Assembly (NCBI GenBank): GCA_034927345.1
Contig: JAYFQE010000010.1
Location: 1-64,000, forward strand
Direction: 5' to 3'
DNA from: JAYFQE01 sp034927345
Lineage (GTDB): Bacteria; Bacillota; Clostridia; Saccharofermentanales; UBA5734
DNA: 64,000 bases
Of the stretch, positions 42,201 through 51,551 are shown in pieces. The position numbers and the translations under genes are program-made. The notes below the pieces were generated by a model. The model had not been told where the DNA came from. It saw only the letters and a program-made list of their open reading frames with translations, and did not search any database. Numbering within the stretch: position 1 is the first letter of the stretch; every line of letters starts with the position of its first letter.

Positions 42201-43673
42201 TTAAATATCGCTTAATGCCTGGACAGGAATCAATTTGGACGCTTTGATTGCCGGGTAGAAACCAAATGCGGTACCCGTGACTATGGCGAAACAGACCGCC
42301 AAAACCGCGCCGATAACCGACAGTTCGACACGTACAGACAGCAATTCGATAATCGGCGTAATCAATATGCTGACGGCCACACCCAGGATGCCGCCCAGGA
42401 TGCTGATAAAGCAGGCTTCAAAAAGAAATTCCAGCAAGATGTCCCGCTTGCGGCAGCCGATAGATTTTAAAATGCCGATTTCTTTTGTTCGTTCCTTAAC
42501 TGAGACAAAGAGTACGTTCATGATGCCGATACCGCCAACGATGAATACGATGGCGGCCATCGCGAACAAGAGCAATGTCAAGGTATTGTTGGATGCTGAT
42601 GCCGCAGCCATTTTGCTGCCGGCATCCGAAATCGTAAATTCGGCATTGGGGTAGCTTTCAGCCAGCGTCTGTTTGATATTGCTGATAACGGAAGCTACGC
42701 CGTTTACATCGGCGGCGATAACCGTGATGGTCGGACTGACGCTGGTTCCGGCAATATACTTGACGCCTGTCGAATAAGGAATGAAAATTGCCTCGTCAGG
42801 ACTGATGCCCGATGATATGTCGCCCATAGTCTGTAAAACGCCGTTGACAACATAGGGCCTGCTGTCGATATAAATCAAACTGTCATACGCTTCGGTAGCG
42901 CTGCCGAAAATTTCTTCGGCTATCGAAGCGCCCAGAACACAAATTTTTTCAGCATTTTCTTCATTGCCGTCGGTTATAAAATCCCCGATGGCTACATTCA
43001 GGTTGCTCATGCCGGCATAATCGCTTTTTACGCCGGCAATCGTGTAAGTCGTCTCTTCTTCCAGATCGCCGCCGTCAACCGCGGCGCGGGTCGTATAGGA
43101 GATGGACGCCTGAGCCAGCCCGGGAACAAAGACTTCCAGATCCTCGACATCTTCCTCCGACAAAGTGATCCGTTCAAAATTGACCCGGCTGTCGGCATTG
43201 GAATTGCCGCCGCCAAAAATAAACCGGTCCATAGCGTTGTCTTGCGGCATTGATCCGGGAGCGTTGTTTGTACTGCCGCTGCCGCTTGCGTTGCCGCTGT
43301 TGCTTGCGTTGCTGCCGCTGCCGCTTGCGTTGCCGCTGCTGGAGCTGCTGCCGTTGCTTTTCTGCGGCATAAATCCGCTGTCTGATCCACCCATGCCGCC
43401 GGGTATGGCAAATCCTCCGGATTGAGAGTTTCCCGACGCAGAATTCGGATTCTGCGTGTTCATGCCATTATTCATGGCATATGAAATATCAATCGCTCCG
43501 GCATTTAAATTCTTAAATTGGTCAGCCACATCCATCTGCCCGCCCCGGCCGATGGCAATGACCATTACAATGGTCGCGGCGCCGACGACAATACCAATGG
43601 AGGTCAATATTACTTTGAATTTATTCTGAACCAGATTGATAAAAACCAGGCGGAGGATTTCACTCAATTTCAT
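42201..43673 (-). CDS. MacB/FtsX-like ABC transporter permease
   Basis: Permease of 490 aa. One N-terminal helix (about 20-42) is followed by a large extracellular domain and three C-terminal helices (about 365-480; GGIGIMNVLFVSVKERTKEI typifies the FtsX/MacB fold). The extracellular domain contains a Ser/Gly/Asn-rich low-complexity insert (about 75-145) that ordinary MacB proteins lack. The ATG overlaps the adaptor gene stop by ATGA. Likely exports a peptide, lipid or antibiotic with the ATPase at 40679. Confidence 0.92.
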   Translation of the reverse strand: MKLSEILRLVFINLVQNKFKVILTSIGIVVGAATIVMVIAIGRGGQMDVADQFKNLNAGAIDISYAMNNGMNTQNPNSASGNSQSGGFAIPGGMGGSDSGFMPQKSNGSSSSSGNASGSGSNASNSGNASGSGSTNNAPGSMPQDNAMDRFIFGGGNSNADSRVNFERITLSEEDVEDLEVFVPGLAQASISYTTRAAVDGGDLEEETTYTIAGVKSDYAGMSNLNVAIGDFITDGNEENAEKICVLGASIAEEIFGSATEAYDSLIYIDSRPYVVNGVLQTMGDISSGISPDEAIFIPYSTGVKYIAGTSVSPTITVIAADVNGVASVISNIKQTLAESYPNAEFTISDAGSKMAAASASNNTLTLLLFAMAAIVFIVGGIGIMNVLFVSVKERTKEIGILKSIGCRKRDILLEFLFEACFISILGGILGVAVSILITPIIELLSVRVELSVIGAVLAVCFAIVTGTAFGFYPAIKASKLIPVQALSDI

Positions 43674-45280
43674 GACGCAGTCACCCGGCTTTCGATCAAT
43701 ACGGTGTCGCCTTCAGCCAGGCCTGATTGTATTTCTACTTGATAACCGTCGGAAAAGCCGGTTGTTACTTCAACGGTTGTCGTCGAACCGTCTTTTTCTT
43801 TTTTCTTGACATAGGATTTTGTCCCCTCTGTCGTAATCGCCTTGTTCGATACATAAAGAACATTCTGGATTTCTTTGGTTATAAAGGTTACATTGCCGGT
43901 CATGCCGGCGTAGATCGCCGAAACATCGCCTTCCACCAGCACGGTAACCGGGTAGCTGACCGTGGTTGTCGACCGGCTGGTTGTCGTTGTCGCCGAAATC
44001 GCCGTAACGCTTCCTTGAAAAACCGTATCTTGATAAGCTGTAAATTCGATATTGACTTGATCGCCGACAGCAACGGCCGAGATATCATCCTGCGCGACAG
44101 ATACGGTCAGCGATACGGCGGCGGCATCTTGATATGTTGCCAAAGCGGTCGATGCCGCGAGTGTGTCGCCGGCCTCATATCCGATGGCCGTAATCGTGCC
44201 GGAACAGGCGGCAAGGATTGTCCCGTCGCCGACAAATTGTTCAAAATCCTGCAAATCAACCTGAGCGGACTCCAGGGTGTCGGTTGCGCTGTCGACGCCG
44301 GCGTCGATACCGTCAAGAGCGATTTTATAGAGCTCGTCGGCATTCTGATAAGTCAGGATGTTTTGGTCGTATTGCTCTTTCGCTGTAATCGATTGCGTTA
44401 TTTTGTTTCTTTTAGCCTGGGCTAATTGCGCTGTTGACATTTCGTATTTGTCCTGGGCATCGGCCAGTTCTGTATCCAGGGCTTCAATCTGGCGGTTTAA
44501 GTCCGATCCGGTACTGCCGGCAGCTTCCTGCTCGCTTAATGCGTCAAGCTTGGCTTGCAGAACCGCGATCTCATCCGGGATCTCACCGATTCGGGTTGAT
44601 GTTTCTTCGATCGATTTTTCGGCGCTGCTGATTGCCAGATCAAGCGAATCCAGCGTCGCCTGATAACTGGATTGGGCTGTGCTGCCTAATGCTTTATTGG
44701 CTTCGTATTCATACTCGGCCTGCAATTTTGCTTTATCGCGGTCAATGATCGCCTGCTTCAAAGCCAGTTCGGCGCTGGCTGCCGACGCGGTCAGAGCAGC
44801 GCGTGCCGTTGTTATGCTCTCATCGGTCAATTTCATAAGCGGGTCGCCGGTTTTCACAACTTGTCCGGCTGCCGCAGAAACAGACTCGACGACCAGAGAC
44901 AATGCCGATGCCGTGCCGGAAGACGATGAAGACGATGAAGATGCGGCAGCCGTCGAACTGCCGCCCATGGAGCTGCTCTGGCTGCCGGAATTGCCGGCGC
45001 CCGAACTGGCGCCGGTATTGCTGTTCGAGACGGCGCTGACTGCCGCGGCGCTGCCGACGGTCAAGTCGTACGACTGGGTAACCGCGCCGATGCTGACCGA
45101 GCCGCTTTCCGTAACGCCGACCGTTAAATTGCCAAATTCGACATTGGTTTCTTTATAAGCGATCTCTTGGGTTTTTCCGGCATTTTTCGTCTGACTGATG
45201 ACAAGGACGACAGCACTTAACGCGATGGCACAGACACAGAATAGAATTACTATTTTTCCGGTTTTTTTGATGCTCTTCAT
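43670..45280 (-). CDS. HlyD/MacA-type membrane fusion (adaptor) protein 2
   Basis: Adaptor protein of 536 aa. A single N-terminal helix (about 9-31) is followed by a split biotinyl-lipoyl domain, an unusually Ser-rich insert (about 70-125) and long coiled-coil hairpins (about 165-330). Beta-barrel segments such as AVGDQVNIEFTAY follow, ending in a C-terminal membrane-proximal domain. In MacAB-like systems it links the permease to the cell exterior. The ATG at 45280 has GGAGGG 5 nt upstream. Its stop overlaps the permease start. Confidence 0.87.
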   Translation of the reverse strand: MKSIKKTGKIVILFCVCAIALSAVVLVISQTKNAGKTQEIAYKETNVEFGNLTVGVTESGSVSIGAVTQSYDLTVGSAAAVSAVSNSNTGASSGAGNSGSQSSSMGGSSTAAASSSSSSSSGTASALSLVVESVSAAAGQVVKTGDPLMKLTDESITTARAALTASAASAELALKQAIIDRDKAKLQAEYEYEANKALGSTAQSSYQATLDSLDLAISSAEKSIEETSTRIGEIPDEIAVLQAKLDALSEQEAAGSTGSDLNRQIEALDTELADAQDKYEMSTAQLAQAKRNKITQSITAKEQYDQNILTYQNADELYKIALDGIDAGVDSATDTLESAQVDLQDFEQFVGDGTILAACSGTITAIGYEAGDTLAASTALATYQDAAAVSLTVSVAQDDISAVAVGDQVNIEFTAYQDTVFQGSVTAISATTTTSRSTTTVSYPVTVLVEGDVSAIYAGMTGNVTFITKEIQNVLYVSNKAITTEGTKSYVKKKEKDGSTTTVEVTTGFSDGYQVEIQSGLAEGDTVLIESRVTAS

Positions 45281-45300
45281 GTACACCCTCCACGATTAGC

Positions 45301-46914
45301 TCAGGACTGTTTAACAAAGCTGACCTCGCCGGTCAGACCGCCGGACAAAGCCGATACATCACCTTCAAGAAGAACGGTCACGGCATAGTTGACATCCGAG
45401 GCGCTGACCGCGCCTGAGGTTGTCGTGACCGCGGCTACTTTCCCTGTATAAAGCTGACGGCTGACCGATGAAAATAAAACGCCGGCTTCATCTCCGACTT
45501 TTATACCGGCTATATCGGTCTGGTCGATTGTTACCTGGATGGTCACTACGTTGCTGTTCGCATAAACGGCAACCGCGGTTGACGCGGACAGGATATCGTC
45601 TGCTTCATAACCGACAGTGTCCAGAACGCCGGCATACCGGGCATCCAGAGTTCCATCGCCAAGTTCTGATTCGAACGCGGCCAGATCAGCTTTTTGATCA
45701 GCTAGGGTTTGCCGGCTTGCAGCCAGGGTTTGTTCCAGATCCTGAACTGCTATTTCATAAATTGTCTGAGCGTTCGCGGCAGTCAGCAAAGCTTCCTGGT
45801 ATTGTTGCCTGATTGTCAGCGACTTGTTCTTTTCATCAAGTAGAGCCTGCTGATAACGGATCTGTAAAGCGTCCAAATTGTCCTGAGCCTGGCTCAAAGC
45901 CTGCTCCAGTTGGCTGAGTTCCTGATTCATGCCGGTTATCGATCCATTGATAGCAGACTGTGCGTTTTCACACGTTTTAACGGCTTGCTGCGCTTGATCG
46001 GCGGCAGTTTTCGCCGCCTGATATTGTTTATCCAAATCGGCCAAAGCAGCCGATTTGGCTTGAGCGTCAGCCTGGGCTTCAACGACCAGACCGTTGAACA
46101 GCGCGCCTGCCGAGGCCAGGCCGCCGTTTTTAGCCGCGTAGGCCAGGGCATAATCGCAGACAGCCTGAGCCTTATCAGCATCGTTCTTTGCGTCGGCATT
46201 GGTTTTCTGAGCCTGTGCCAGATTCTTCTGTTTTTCCTGCAGATCATTCTGCGCTTGAATCAAAGTTTGGTCAGCCGCATTCTTTTCTGCTTCCGCGGCA
46301 GCTATTTTGTCTTTTTTTTCCGCTATCAGGGACGGATTATCTGCCAGGACTTCCTTGGCCTGATCAACAGCCTCTCGCGCATTGGCTGTCGTTGCTGCTA
46401 AATCTTTCAGGGCCTGATCATATTCCGCTTTTGCTGTCGATCCCAGCGCCTGATTCGCTGCCAGATCGGCTTTGGCCTGCACGAGCGCGTCTTGATATTG
46501 AATTTCTGCTTTCGATAAAGCTATGGACGCGTCCGATACGGCTTTTTCTAATTCTGTCCGAGCCGCGGCTACGCTTTCGCTGCTGATTTTCAACAGCGGG
46601 TCGCCAACGGCGACCGTATCGCCGGCAGCGGCGCAGACTTCCGCTACGGTCAGTTCTTCGCTGCCCGGCGTCCAGGACAAGGATTGCGTCAGGGCTCCCA
46701 ATGCCGAAGTTCCGCTTGCTGAAACGCTTGTTGCGCCACTGCTTTGCTGAACGGTTTCTTTTTGTTCTTTTGAAGATGCTGATCCCGCCGACCAGGGATG
46801 TAAAAGAACCAAAGCCGCTGTTCCCGCGGCCAGAATGATACCCGCCGTAATCCATGCCGCCGTTTTGATCCGATGCTTTGGCTTGTGCGTTTTATTTTGT
46901 TCTTTACCGGACAT
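45301..46914 (-). CDS. HlyD/MacA-type membrane fusion (adaptor) protein 1
   Basis: Adaptor of 537 aa and first gene of the five-gene cassette, AAGGAG upstream. Basic N-terminus, one membrane helix (about 18-40), lipoyl half (about 80-115), a very long Ala/Gln-rich coiled coil (about 120-400) and a C-terminal beta domain (about 420-535) with VKVGDEAGVLF-like segments. It is a paralogue of the adaptor at 43670; the operon therefore carries two adaptor genes for one permease and one ATPase, 20 bp apart. Confidence 0.85.
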   Translation of the reverse strand: MSGKEQNKTHKPKHRIKTAAWITAGIILAAGTAALVLLHPWSAGSASSKEQKETVQQSSGATSVSASGTSALGALTQSLSWTPGSEELTVAEVCAAAGDTVAVGDPLLKISSESVAAARTELEKAVSDASIALSKAEIQYQDALVQAKADLAANQALGSTAKAEYDQALKDLAATTANAREAVDQAKEVLADNPSLIAEKKDKIAAAEAEKNAADQTLIQAQNDLQEKQKNLAQAQKTNADAKNDADKAQAVCDYALAYAAKNGGLASAGALFNGLVVEAQADAQAKSAALADLDKQYQAAKTAADQAQQAVKTCENAQSAINGSITGMNQELSQLEQALSQAQDNLDALQIRYQQALLDEKNKSLTIRQQYQEALLTAANAQTIYEIAVQDLEQTLAASRQTLADQKADLAAFESELGDGTLDARYAGVLDTVGYEADDILSASTAVAVYANSNVVTIQVTIDQTDIAGIKVGDEAGVLFSSVSRQLYTGKVAAVTTTSGAVSASDVNYAVTVLLEGDVSALSGGLTGEVSFVKQS

Positions 46915-47040
46915 CCACCCCGCTCCTTCCTGACCTATGACTCATTTCATAAACAAATCCTGTTTTATCGTAACCGATGCATGTGATTAACACGTGAATA
47001 CCGGGTGAAAGCTAATAACAAGCCGCTCAATCCGAAGCAT

Positions 47041-47086
47041 AAAAAAACCGCAGGGTTCCGGCCGGGCTCCGGCATTCCTGCGGTTT
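47041..47086 (-). terminator. Terminator after the ThuA-oxidoreductase operon
   Basis: A 10-bp stem (AAACCGCAGG / CCTGCGGTTT) with an inner GC-rich loop that can also pair, followed on the minus strand by TTTTTTT. It lies 44 bp after the oxidoreductase stop and upstream of adaptor 1. Confidence 0.88.
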
Positions 47087-47130
47087 AATACCATCTGTTC
47101 TTTCCGGCGGGGCCGGCTTACTCCGGCGGC

Positions 47131-48225
47131 TTAGTATTGCCGGTTCGGATCGACTGTCTCCGGGACAGCGGTCGTGCTTTGCATCAGATAATGCTGTCCG
47201 CTTGCCGACGCCTGCAGAAAGCCGTGCATGGCTTCGAGTACATGTAAGGCCAGATCGCCGGACGCCCGATGATCGTTTCTGCCGGCGGCCAGCGCGCGCG
47301 CCATATCGGCAATTCCCAGGCCGCGGCTGTTATCGGTATATGAACGGGTTATCGGCACTTCGCCGAAAGTATCCTGGCCGGCAAGCCGCATGCGGACCGG
47401 ACCGCCAAAAGTGTTGGGATCAGGCACAGAAAGCGTTCCCAGGCTGCCGTAAATTTCTATATGCGGCAATTCGGCGGACCAGACATCGAAGCTGGTCAGA
47501 ATTGTGCCGACTGCGCCGCTGACAAAATCAAGAATACCGGCGACATGGGTCGGAACTTCGACATCGATCAGCTGTCCCTTCTTTTTTTCACTGGTAATCG
47601 TCCGCTGCGGAAAAGATATCGCCGCGCTGCCAGTTACGCGGCGAACCGGGCCAAGCAGGGCAAAGAGGGCGGTTAAATAGTAGGGTCCCATGTCGAACAT
47701 AGGCCCGCCGCCGGTTTGATAATAAAATTCCGGATCCGGATGCCAGCTTTCATGACCGTGGCTGGTCATGAAAGCAGTGGCGCCGACCGGCCGGCCGATA
47801 ACGCCGGACCGGATCAGATCAAGACAAGTCTGGATACCGGCGCCCATAAAGGTGTCAGGCGCGCCGCCCAGCAGCAAGCCGCGTTCGGCGGCCAGCTTTT
47901 GCAAGCTGCGGCCGTCTTCCAGACTGATGGACAATGGTTTTTCCACATAAACCGGTTTGCCGGCCAATAAAGCCCGGCGGCAGATCTCCGTATGCCCTTG
48001 CGGGGTCGTCAGATTCAAGACCAGGTCGATCGCCGGATCATGTAAAAGGGCTTCTGTTTCCAAAATCCGGGGGACGCCGAATCTTGCCGCCTGTTCGGCG
48101 GCGCGGCCGGGTATCAGGTCGGCCACGGCGTCTACAGTCACCGTTTTAAACCGTTGATTCAGGTTTTTTAAATAGATGCTGCTGATATTGCCGCAGCCGA
48201 TCAAGCCGATTTTGGTCCGTTCCAT
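47131..48225 (-). CDS. Gfo/Idh/MocA-family oxidoreductase
   Basis: NAD(P)-dependent dehydrogenase of 364 aa. The Rossmann motif IGLIGCGNISSIYLKN and the family motif VEKPLSIS (lysine near residue 95) are present; the C-terminal domain contains GGGPMFDMGPYYLTAL. It follows the ThuA gene by 2 bp, and its ribosome site AGGAGG lies in the end of that gene. A sugar-type substrate is expected from the linked ThuA and AraC genes. Confidence 0.92.
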   Translation of the reverse strand: MERTKIGLIGCGNISSIYLKNLNQRFKTVTVDAVADLIPGRAAEQAARFGVPRILETEALLHDPAIDLVLNLTTPQGHTEICRRALLAGKPVYVEKPLSISLEDGRSLQKLAAERGLLLGGAPDTFMGAGIQTCLDLIRSGVIGRPVGATAFMTSHGHESWHPDPEFYYQTGGGPMFDMGPYYLTALFALLGPVRRVTGSAAISFPQRTITSEKKKGQLIDVEVPTHVAGILDFVSGAVGTILTSFDVWSAELPHIEIYGSLGTLSVPDPNTFGGPVRMRLAGQDTFGEVPITRSYTDNSRGLGIADMARALAAGRNDHRASGDLALHVLEAMHGFLQASASGQHYLMQSTTAVPETVDPNRQY

Positions 48226-48227
48226 CG

Positions 48228-48947
48228 TTAAGCCTCCTGATTTTCAAATTCATCCAGAGACAAGCCTAAAGACAGCGCCCGGTCTTTGCCGGCAGCGGCC
48301 CAGAGGAAGCCGCGGCGCATCAGTTCAAGCGGTTCATGCTGCCGGAAGATATCCGCGTGGTGACCGAGCGAATTGTAGAAAACGCGGCCATGCCCCCAAA
48401 ATTTCGTCCAGACTACCGGAATCTGCGCCACCGGATTGGTCATGTGGAATCCGCGGGCAGCGGGATTGGGGAACAGCGTCGATGCCAGAACCTCAACAGC
48501 CGGATCGACATGAACATAATATTGCTCGCTTATGACTGAAAAGTCAGACAAGCCTTCCGTTATCGAATTGGACACCGAACGGATGTTGACCTGGTATGGC
48601 GTCCGGTCATTGCCGGGATGCGCCACCCATTGGCCGCCGGTCATAAACTGCCAGTCGACATTTTGGCGGAATGAATCGCACATGCCGCCATGGCAGCCGG
48701 CTAATCCAACGCCTGAAGCGACGGCGCGGACGGCGTTGCGGCACTGTTCATCGGAAATGGCGCCCATCGTCCATTCTGGAATCAGCAGATGGAGCGAACG
48801 CAGATATTCCAGATCCAGAAGACTATCCAGCGTGTCGGAGATTTGGACGGCAAAGCCTTCTTCGGTCAGGACACGGGCAAAAATCTCTGCAACCTGAACC
48901 GGTTCGTGTCCATCCCAGCCGCCTTGGATTATTAACGCTTGTCGCAT
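48228..48947 (-). CDS. ThuA-like domain protein (trehalose-utilisation type)
   Basis: Protein of 239 aa in the glutamine-amidotransferase-like ThuA family, which is linked to catabolism of trehalose, related disaccharides and 3-keto sugars. Conserved features are GGWDGHEPVQ near the N-terminus, GLAGCHGGMCDSF and the C-terminal WTKFWGHGRVFYNSLGHHAD. The classical catalytic triad of glutamine amidotransferases is not complete. It is translationally linked to the downstream Gfo/Idh/MocA gene and divergent from an AraC-type gene. Confidence 0.88.
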   Translation of the reverse strand: MRQALIIQGGWDGHEPVQVAEIFARVLTEEGFAVQISDTLDSLLDLEYLRSLHLLIPEWTMGAISDEQCRNAVRAVASGVGLAGCHGGMCDSFRQNVDWQFMTGGQWVAHPGNDRTPYQVNIRSVSNSITEGLSDFSVISEQYYVHVDPAVEVLASTLFPNPAARGFHMTNPVAQIPVVWTKFWGHGRVFYNSLGHHADIFRQHEPLELMRRGFLWAAAGKDRALSLGLSLDEFENQEA

Positions 48948-49108
48948 GCTTTTATTCCTTCTTTCTTAAATCCGGCACGGCTGTCCGTATAGAAAAACCG
49001 TCCCTTCAGTTTTATCTTCATCATAGCGAAAGAAGACTTACATAACTCGCCATTTCATGCTATGCTATGGTCAATTTATTGCATTTGACAAAGAGTGGTA
49101 AATCATTC

Positions 49109-49912
49109 ATGAAAGCTTTCCACGAACAGCGATTTTATCCAGGATCCCTTCATCTTGCGGTTTCGCAATCAAGCGGCATGGACTTTTTAGCCCATTGGCA
49201 CGATGAGTTTGAATTATTTTTCGTTTTTAAAGGATGTCAGGGTCTGGGGATCAACAACCAGCTCTTAACGCTGACCGATGGACAGATTGGCATCGTCGCA
49301 CCCTGGGACATCCATTATTATGAACGCACCGGCGCTGTTGACGGCATGATGCTGATCTTCCCTCCGGAATTGCTTGGCAGCCGTCTGCCGCTGCAATCGG
49401 GCTTTTGGTCGGATCCGGACCAGAGCGGATGCGACGGGCGGCGGCAGCTGTTGGAGTCGCTGCTGCTGGAAACAACGCGCCGGGAATCTTATTATGAACT
49501 CATGGCCGCCGGCCTTCTGCACATGATTCTGGCCGGCTTGCTGCGCGCCGGATCCGGTCTTGTTTTTACGCCGATCGACTCGGCTCGTTCAACAGGTTTT
49601 CAAACCATGCAATCGATTCTTTCCTACCTGGCGGAGCATTATCGCGAACCGGTCACCCGCGAGGCCTTGGCCGCCCGGTTCCATCTCTGCCCGTCCCATC
49701 TGTCGCGGACCTTCAAAGCGGCAACCGGGCTGCCGCTGCCGGAGTATGTCACAAAGCTGCGCCTGGAAAATGCCTGCCGGGCCCTCCGCCAAACGGACGA
49801 TCCCATCATAGAAATCGCTTATGGCAGCGGATTTGAAAGCATCCGCACGTTTAACCGGGCTTTTCTGCGCTATGTCGGCCAAACGCCGGGTTCGCTGAGG
49901 AATTTAGGTTAA
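49109..49912 (+). CDS. AraC-family transcriptional regulator with cupin domain
   Basis: Regulator of 267 aa. The N-terminal cupin (about 15-95; HWHDEFELFFVFKG, LTDGQIGIVAPWDIH) is followed by a C-terminal double HTH (about 170-265; FHLCPSHLSRTFKAATGLPL and GSGFESIRTFNRAFLRYVG). It is divergent from the ThuA-oxidoreductase pair. The ATG at 49109 gives a standard N-terminus, but its ribosome site is weak; an ATG at 49067 is the alternative. It ends 6 bp from the convergent EAL gene. Confidence 0.88.
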   Translation: MKAFHEQRFYPGSLHLAVSQSSGMDFLAHWHDEFELFFVFKGCQGLGINNQLLTLTDGQIGIVAPWDIHYYERTGAVDGMMLIFPPELLGSRLPLQSGFWSDPDQSGCDGRRQLLESLLLETTRRESYYELMAAGLLHMILAGLLRAGSGLVFTPIDSARSTGFQTMQSILSYLAEHYREPVTREALAARFHLCPSHLSRTFKAATGLPLPEYVTKLRLENACRALRQTDDPIIEIAYGSGFESIRTFNRAFLRYVGQTPGSLRNLG

Positions 49913-49918
49913 GGCCTT

Positions 49919-50695
49919 TTAAGCGGCGTATTTGCGGACAAAGATCTCCAGTTCATCCATCGGCATAGGCCGTCCGATCAGATAACCCTGGCCTTTATAA
50001 AAGCCGGCTTCTTCCAGCAGTTCCATTTGCTCGGCTGTTTCGATGCCTTTGGCGCAAACGGTAATATCGAGGACTTGAGCCATTTGCAGGACGGCGACGG
50101 TAATCTTCAGCTCACGTTCGAACTCGGTAATCCTGGCGGTAAAATCCCGGCTTAATTCCAGCATGTCGAAGGGGATGCGCCGCAGCAGATCAACATTGGA
50201 ATATCCGGTTCCAAAATTACCGAGCACCAGGCGGATGCCGAATTCATCTTTCAGCCGAATCAGATTGGCAATGCCGGTTTCATTGAGCGGCTGGGCCTCG
50301 CTGAGCTCAAACTGCACCCGATGACTGTCCAGTCCGGTTTTTTTCAGCATGGCGGCCACTTTATCGACAAACTCGGGTCTGTTGGCCTGGAAGCCCAGAA
50401 TATTGATCGAGATGTTCAGATCCATCTGCAATTGATCCATCAATTTAGCGCCGCTGGCAAAGGCTTTTTCCAGAAACCAGCTGCCGAATTTCATGGTCAG
50501 TTCTTCATCGGCTTCGATTATGGGAATAAATGCCTGTGAGGGAACCCGTTCATTATTCTCCGCAATCATGAGATCAATAAAAACCTCATAGGTATTGCAG
50601 GTATTTTTTCCGAAAGTCCATTTAGGCTGCCCGAAAAGCTGAAAACGGTCGTGAGCCAAGGCGTCGAAGATGTTTTGGCGCGTAATCTGTGTCAT
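49919..50695 (-). CDS. Degenerate EAL-domain protein
   Basis: Protein of 258 aa consisting only of an EAL (c-di-GMP phosphodiesterase-like) domain. The fold motifs are recognisable: E37 in YEVF, N98, E130 in ELSEA, FGTGYS (161-166), E219 and QGYLIGRP. However, the metal-binding DD of the DDFGTG motif is replaced by G159-N160. The usual K-x-D is replaced by L-x-S-R, and the E of AEG is a lysine (K216). It is therefore probably not an active phosphodiesterase but a c-di-GMP receptor or protein-binding domain. AAAGGAGG precedes the ATG. Confidence 0.88.
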   Translation of the reverse strand: MTQITRQNIFDALAHDRFQLFGQPKWTFGKNTCNTYEVFIDLMIAENNERVPSQAFIPIIEADEELTMKFGSWFLEKAFASGAKLMDQLQMDLNISINILGFQANRPEFVDKVAAMLKKTGLDSHRVQFELSEAQPLNETGIANLIRLKDEFGIRLVLGNFGTGYSNVDLLRRIPFDMLELSRDFTARITEFERELKITVAVLQMAQVLDITVCAKGIETAEQMELLEEAGFYKGQGYLIGRPMPMDELEIFVRKYAA

Positions 50696-50844
50696 AAACA
50701 GTCCTCCTTTATGCTTTTCGTAAAAATGGCGACGAAGTCAGACAGGCTGTCCGGATTGAAAGATATTCCTGTGGGTATAAACTTATTATACACTCATCGT
50801 CGAAGGCGGCGTATAATGCTGATAAAAAAACAGGAGTATTCAGG

Positions 50845-51462
50845 ATGCTGCAGCTCTATCTGACCCGTCACGGGGAAACGATCTGGAATACGCAAAGCCG
50901 GATGCAAGGCCGGCAAGATTCGCCGCTTACGCCGGTCGGCCTGGAACAGGCCGGCCGTTTGGCTGACGCGCTGGCTGACGTTCCCCTGAGCCGGGTCTGG
51001 ACCAGTCCGGCGCCGCGCGCCATGCAAACTTGCCGGATCGTTCTGTCCCGCCAGAAACAACCGCCTGTCTGCCAGGTGGATCCGAGGATCCATGAAATGG
51101 ATCTGGGAAGCTGGGAAGGCCTGTCGATCGGCGAGGCCAAAGCTCTCGACCCGGATAATCTGCTGGCTTTTCTTCATGATCCGGAACGATTCAGGCCGAC
51201 GGGAGGCGAGAGTTATCGTCAGGTCAGCGCGCGCATGGCTTCATTTCTGACGGATCTGCAAGACCTGGCTCGGCAATGCGAGCAGGACGGCTGTGAAATC
51301 AACGCGTTGGTCGTCAGTCACAATATTACTTTAAAAGCGCTGTTTGCCCTGATGGAGCGGCGGCCGCTGGCCATGCTGCGCGACGGACCGCCGATCCGCC
51401 AGGCAGCCTTGTACCGGGCTCAGTATGCCGGACGCTGGCTGATCAGCGGTCCGGCCGTATAA
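50845..51462 (+). CDS. Histidine phosphatase (phosphoglycerate mutase-like)
   Basis: Cytoplasmic branch-1 histidine phosphatase, 205 aa. The catalytic motif LTRHGETIWN holds His9-equivalent, and the second histidine is in VVSHNITLKA. Typical members are phosphoglycerate mutase-like phosphatases, alpha-ribazole phosphatase (CobC) or broad-range phosphatases; the substrate is not clear. AGGAG precedes the ATG, and the gene lies 150 bp from the EAL gene in divergent orientation. Confidence 0.87.
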   Translation: MLQLYLTRHGETIWNTQSRMQGRQDSPLTPVGLEQAGRLADALADVPLSRVWTSPAPRAMQTCRIVLSRQKQPPVCQVDPRIHEMDLGSWEGLSIGEAKALDPDNLLAFLHDPERFRPTGGESYRQVSARMASFLTDLQDLARQCEQDGCEINALVVSHNITLKALFALMERRPLAMLRDGPPIRQAALYRAQYAGRWLISGPAV

Positions 51463-51551
51463 GCGGCCGGTCTGCGGCACATGTGATACAATAGCACTAG
51501 ACGAACCAAAGTCCGCCGGATCTGCATCAGGCGGCAGAGCGAGGGATATCT

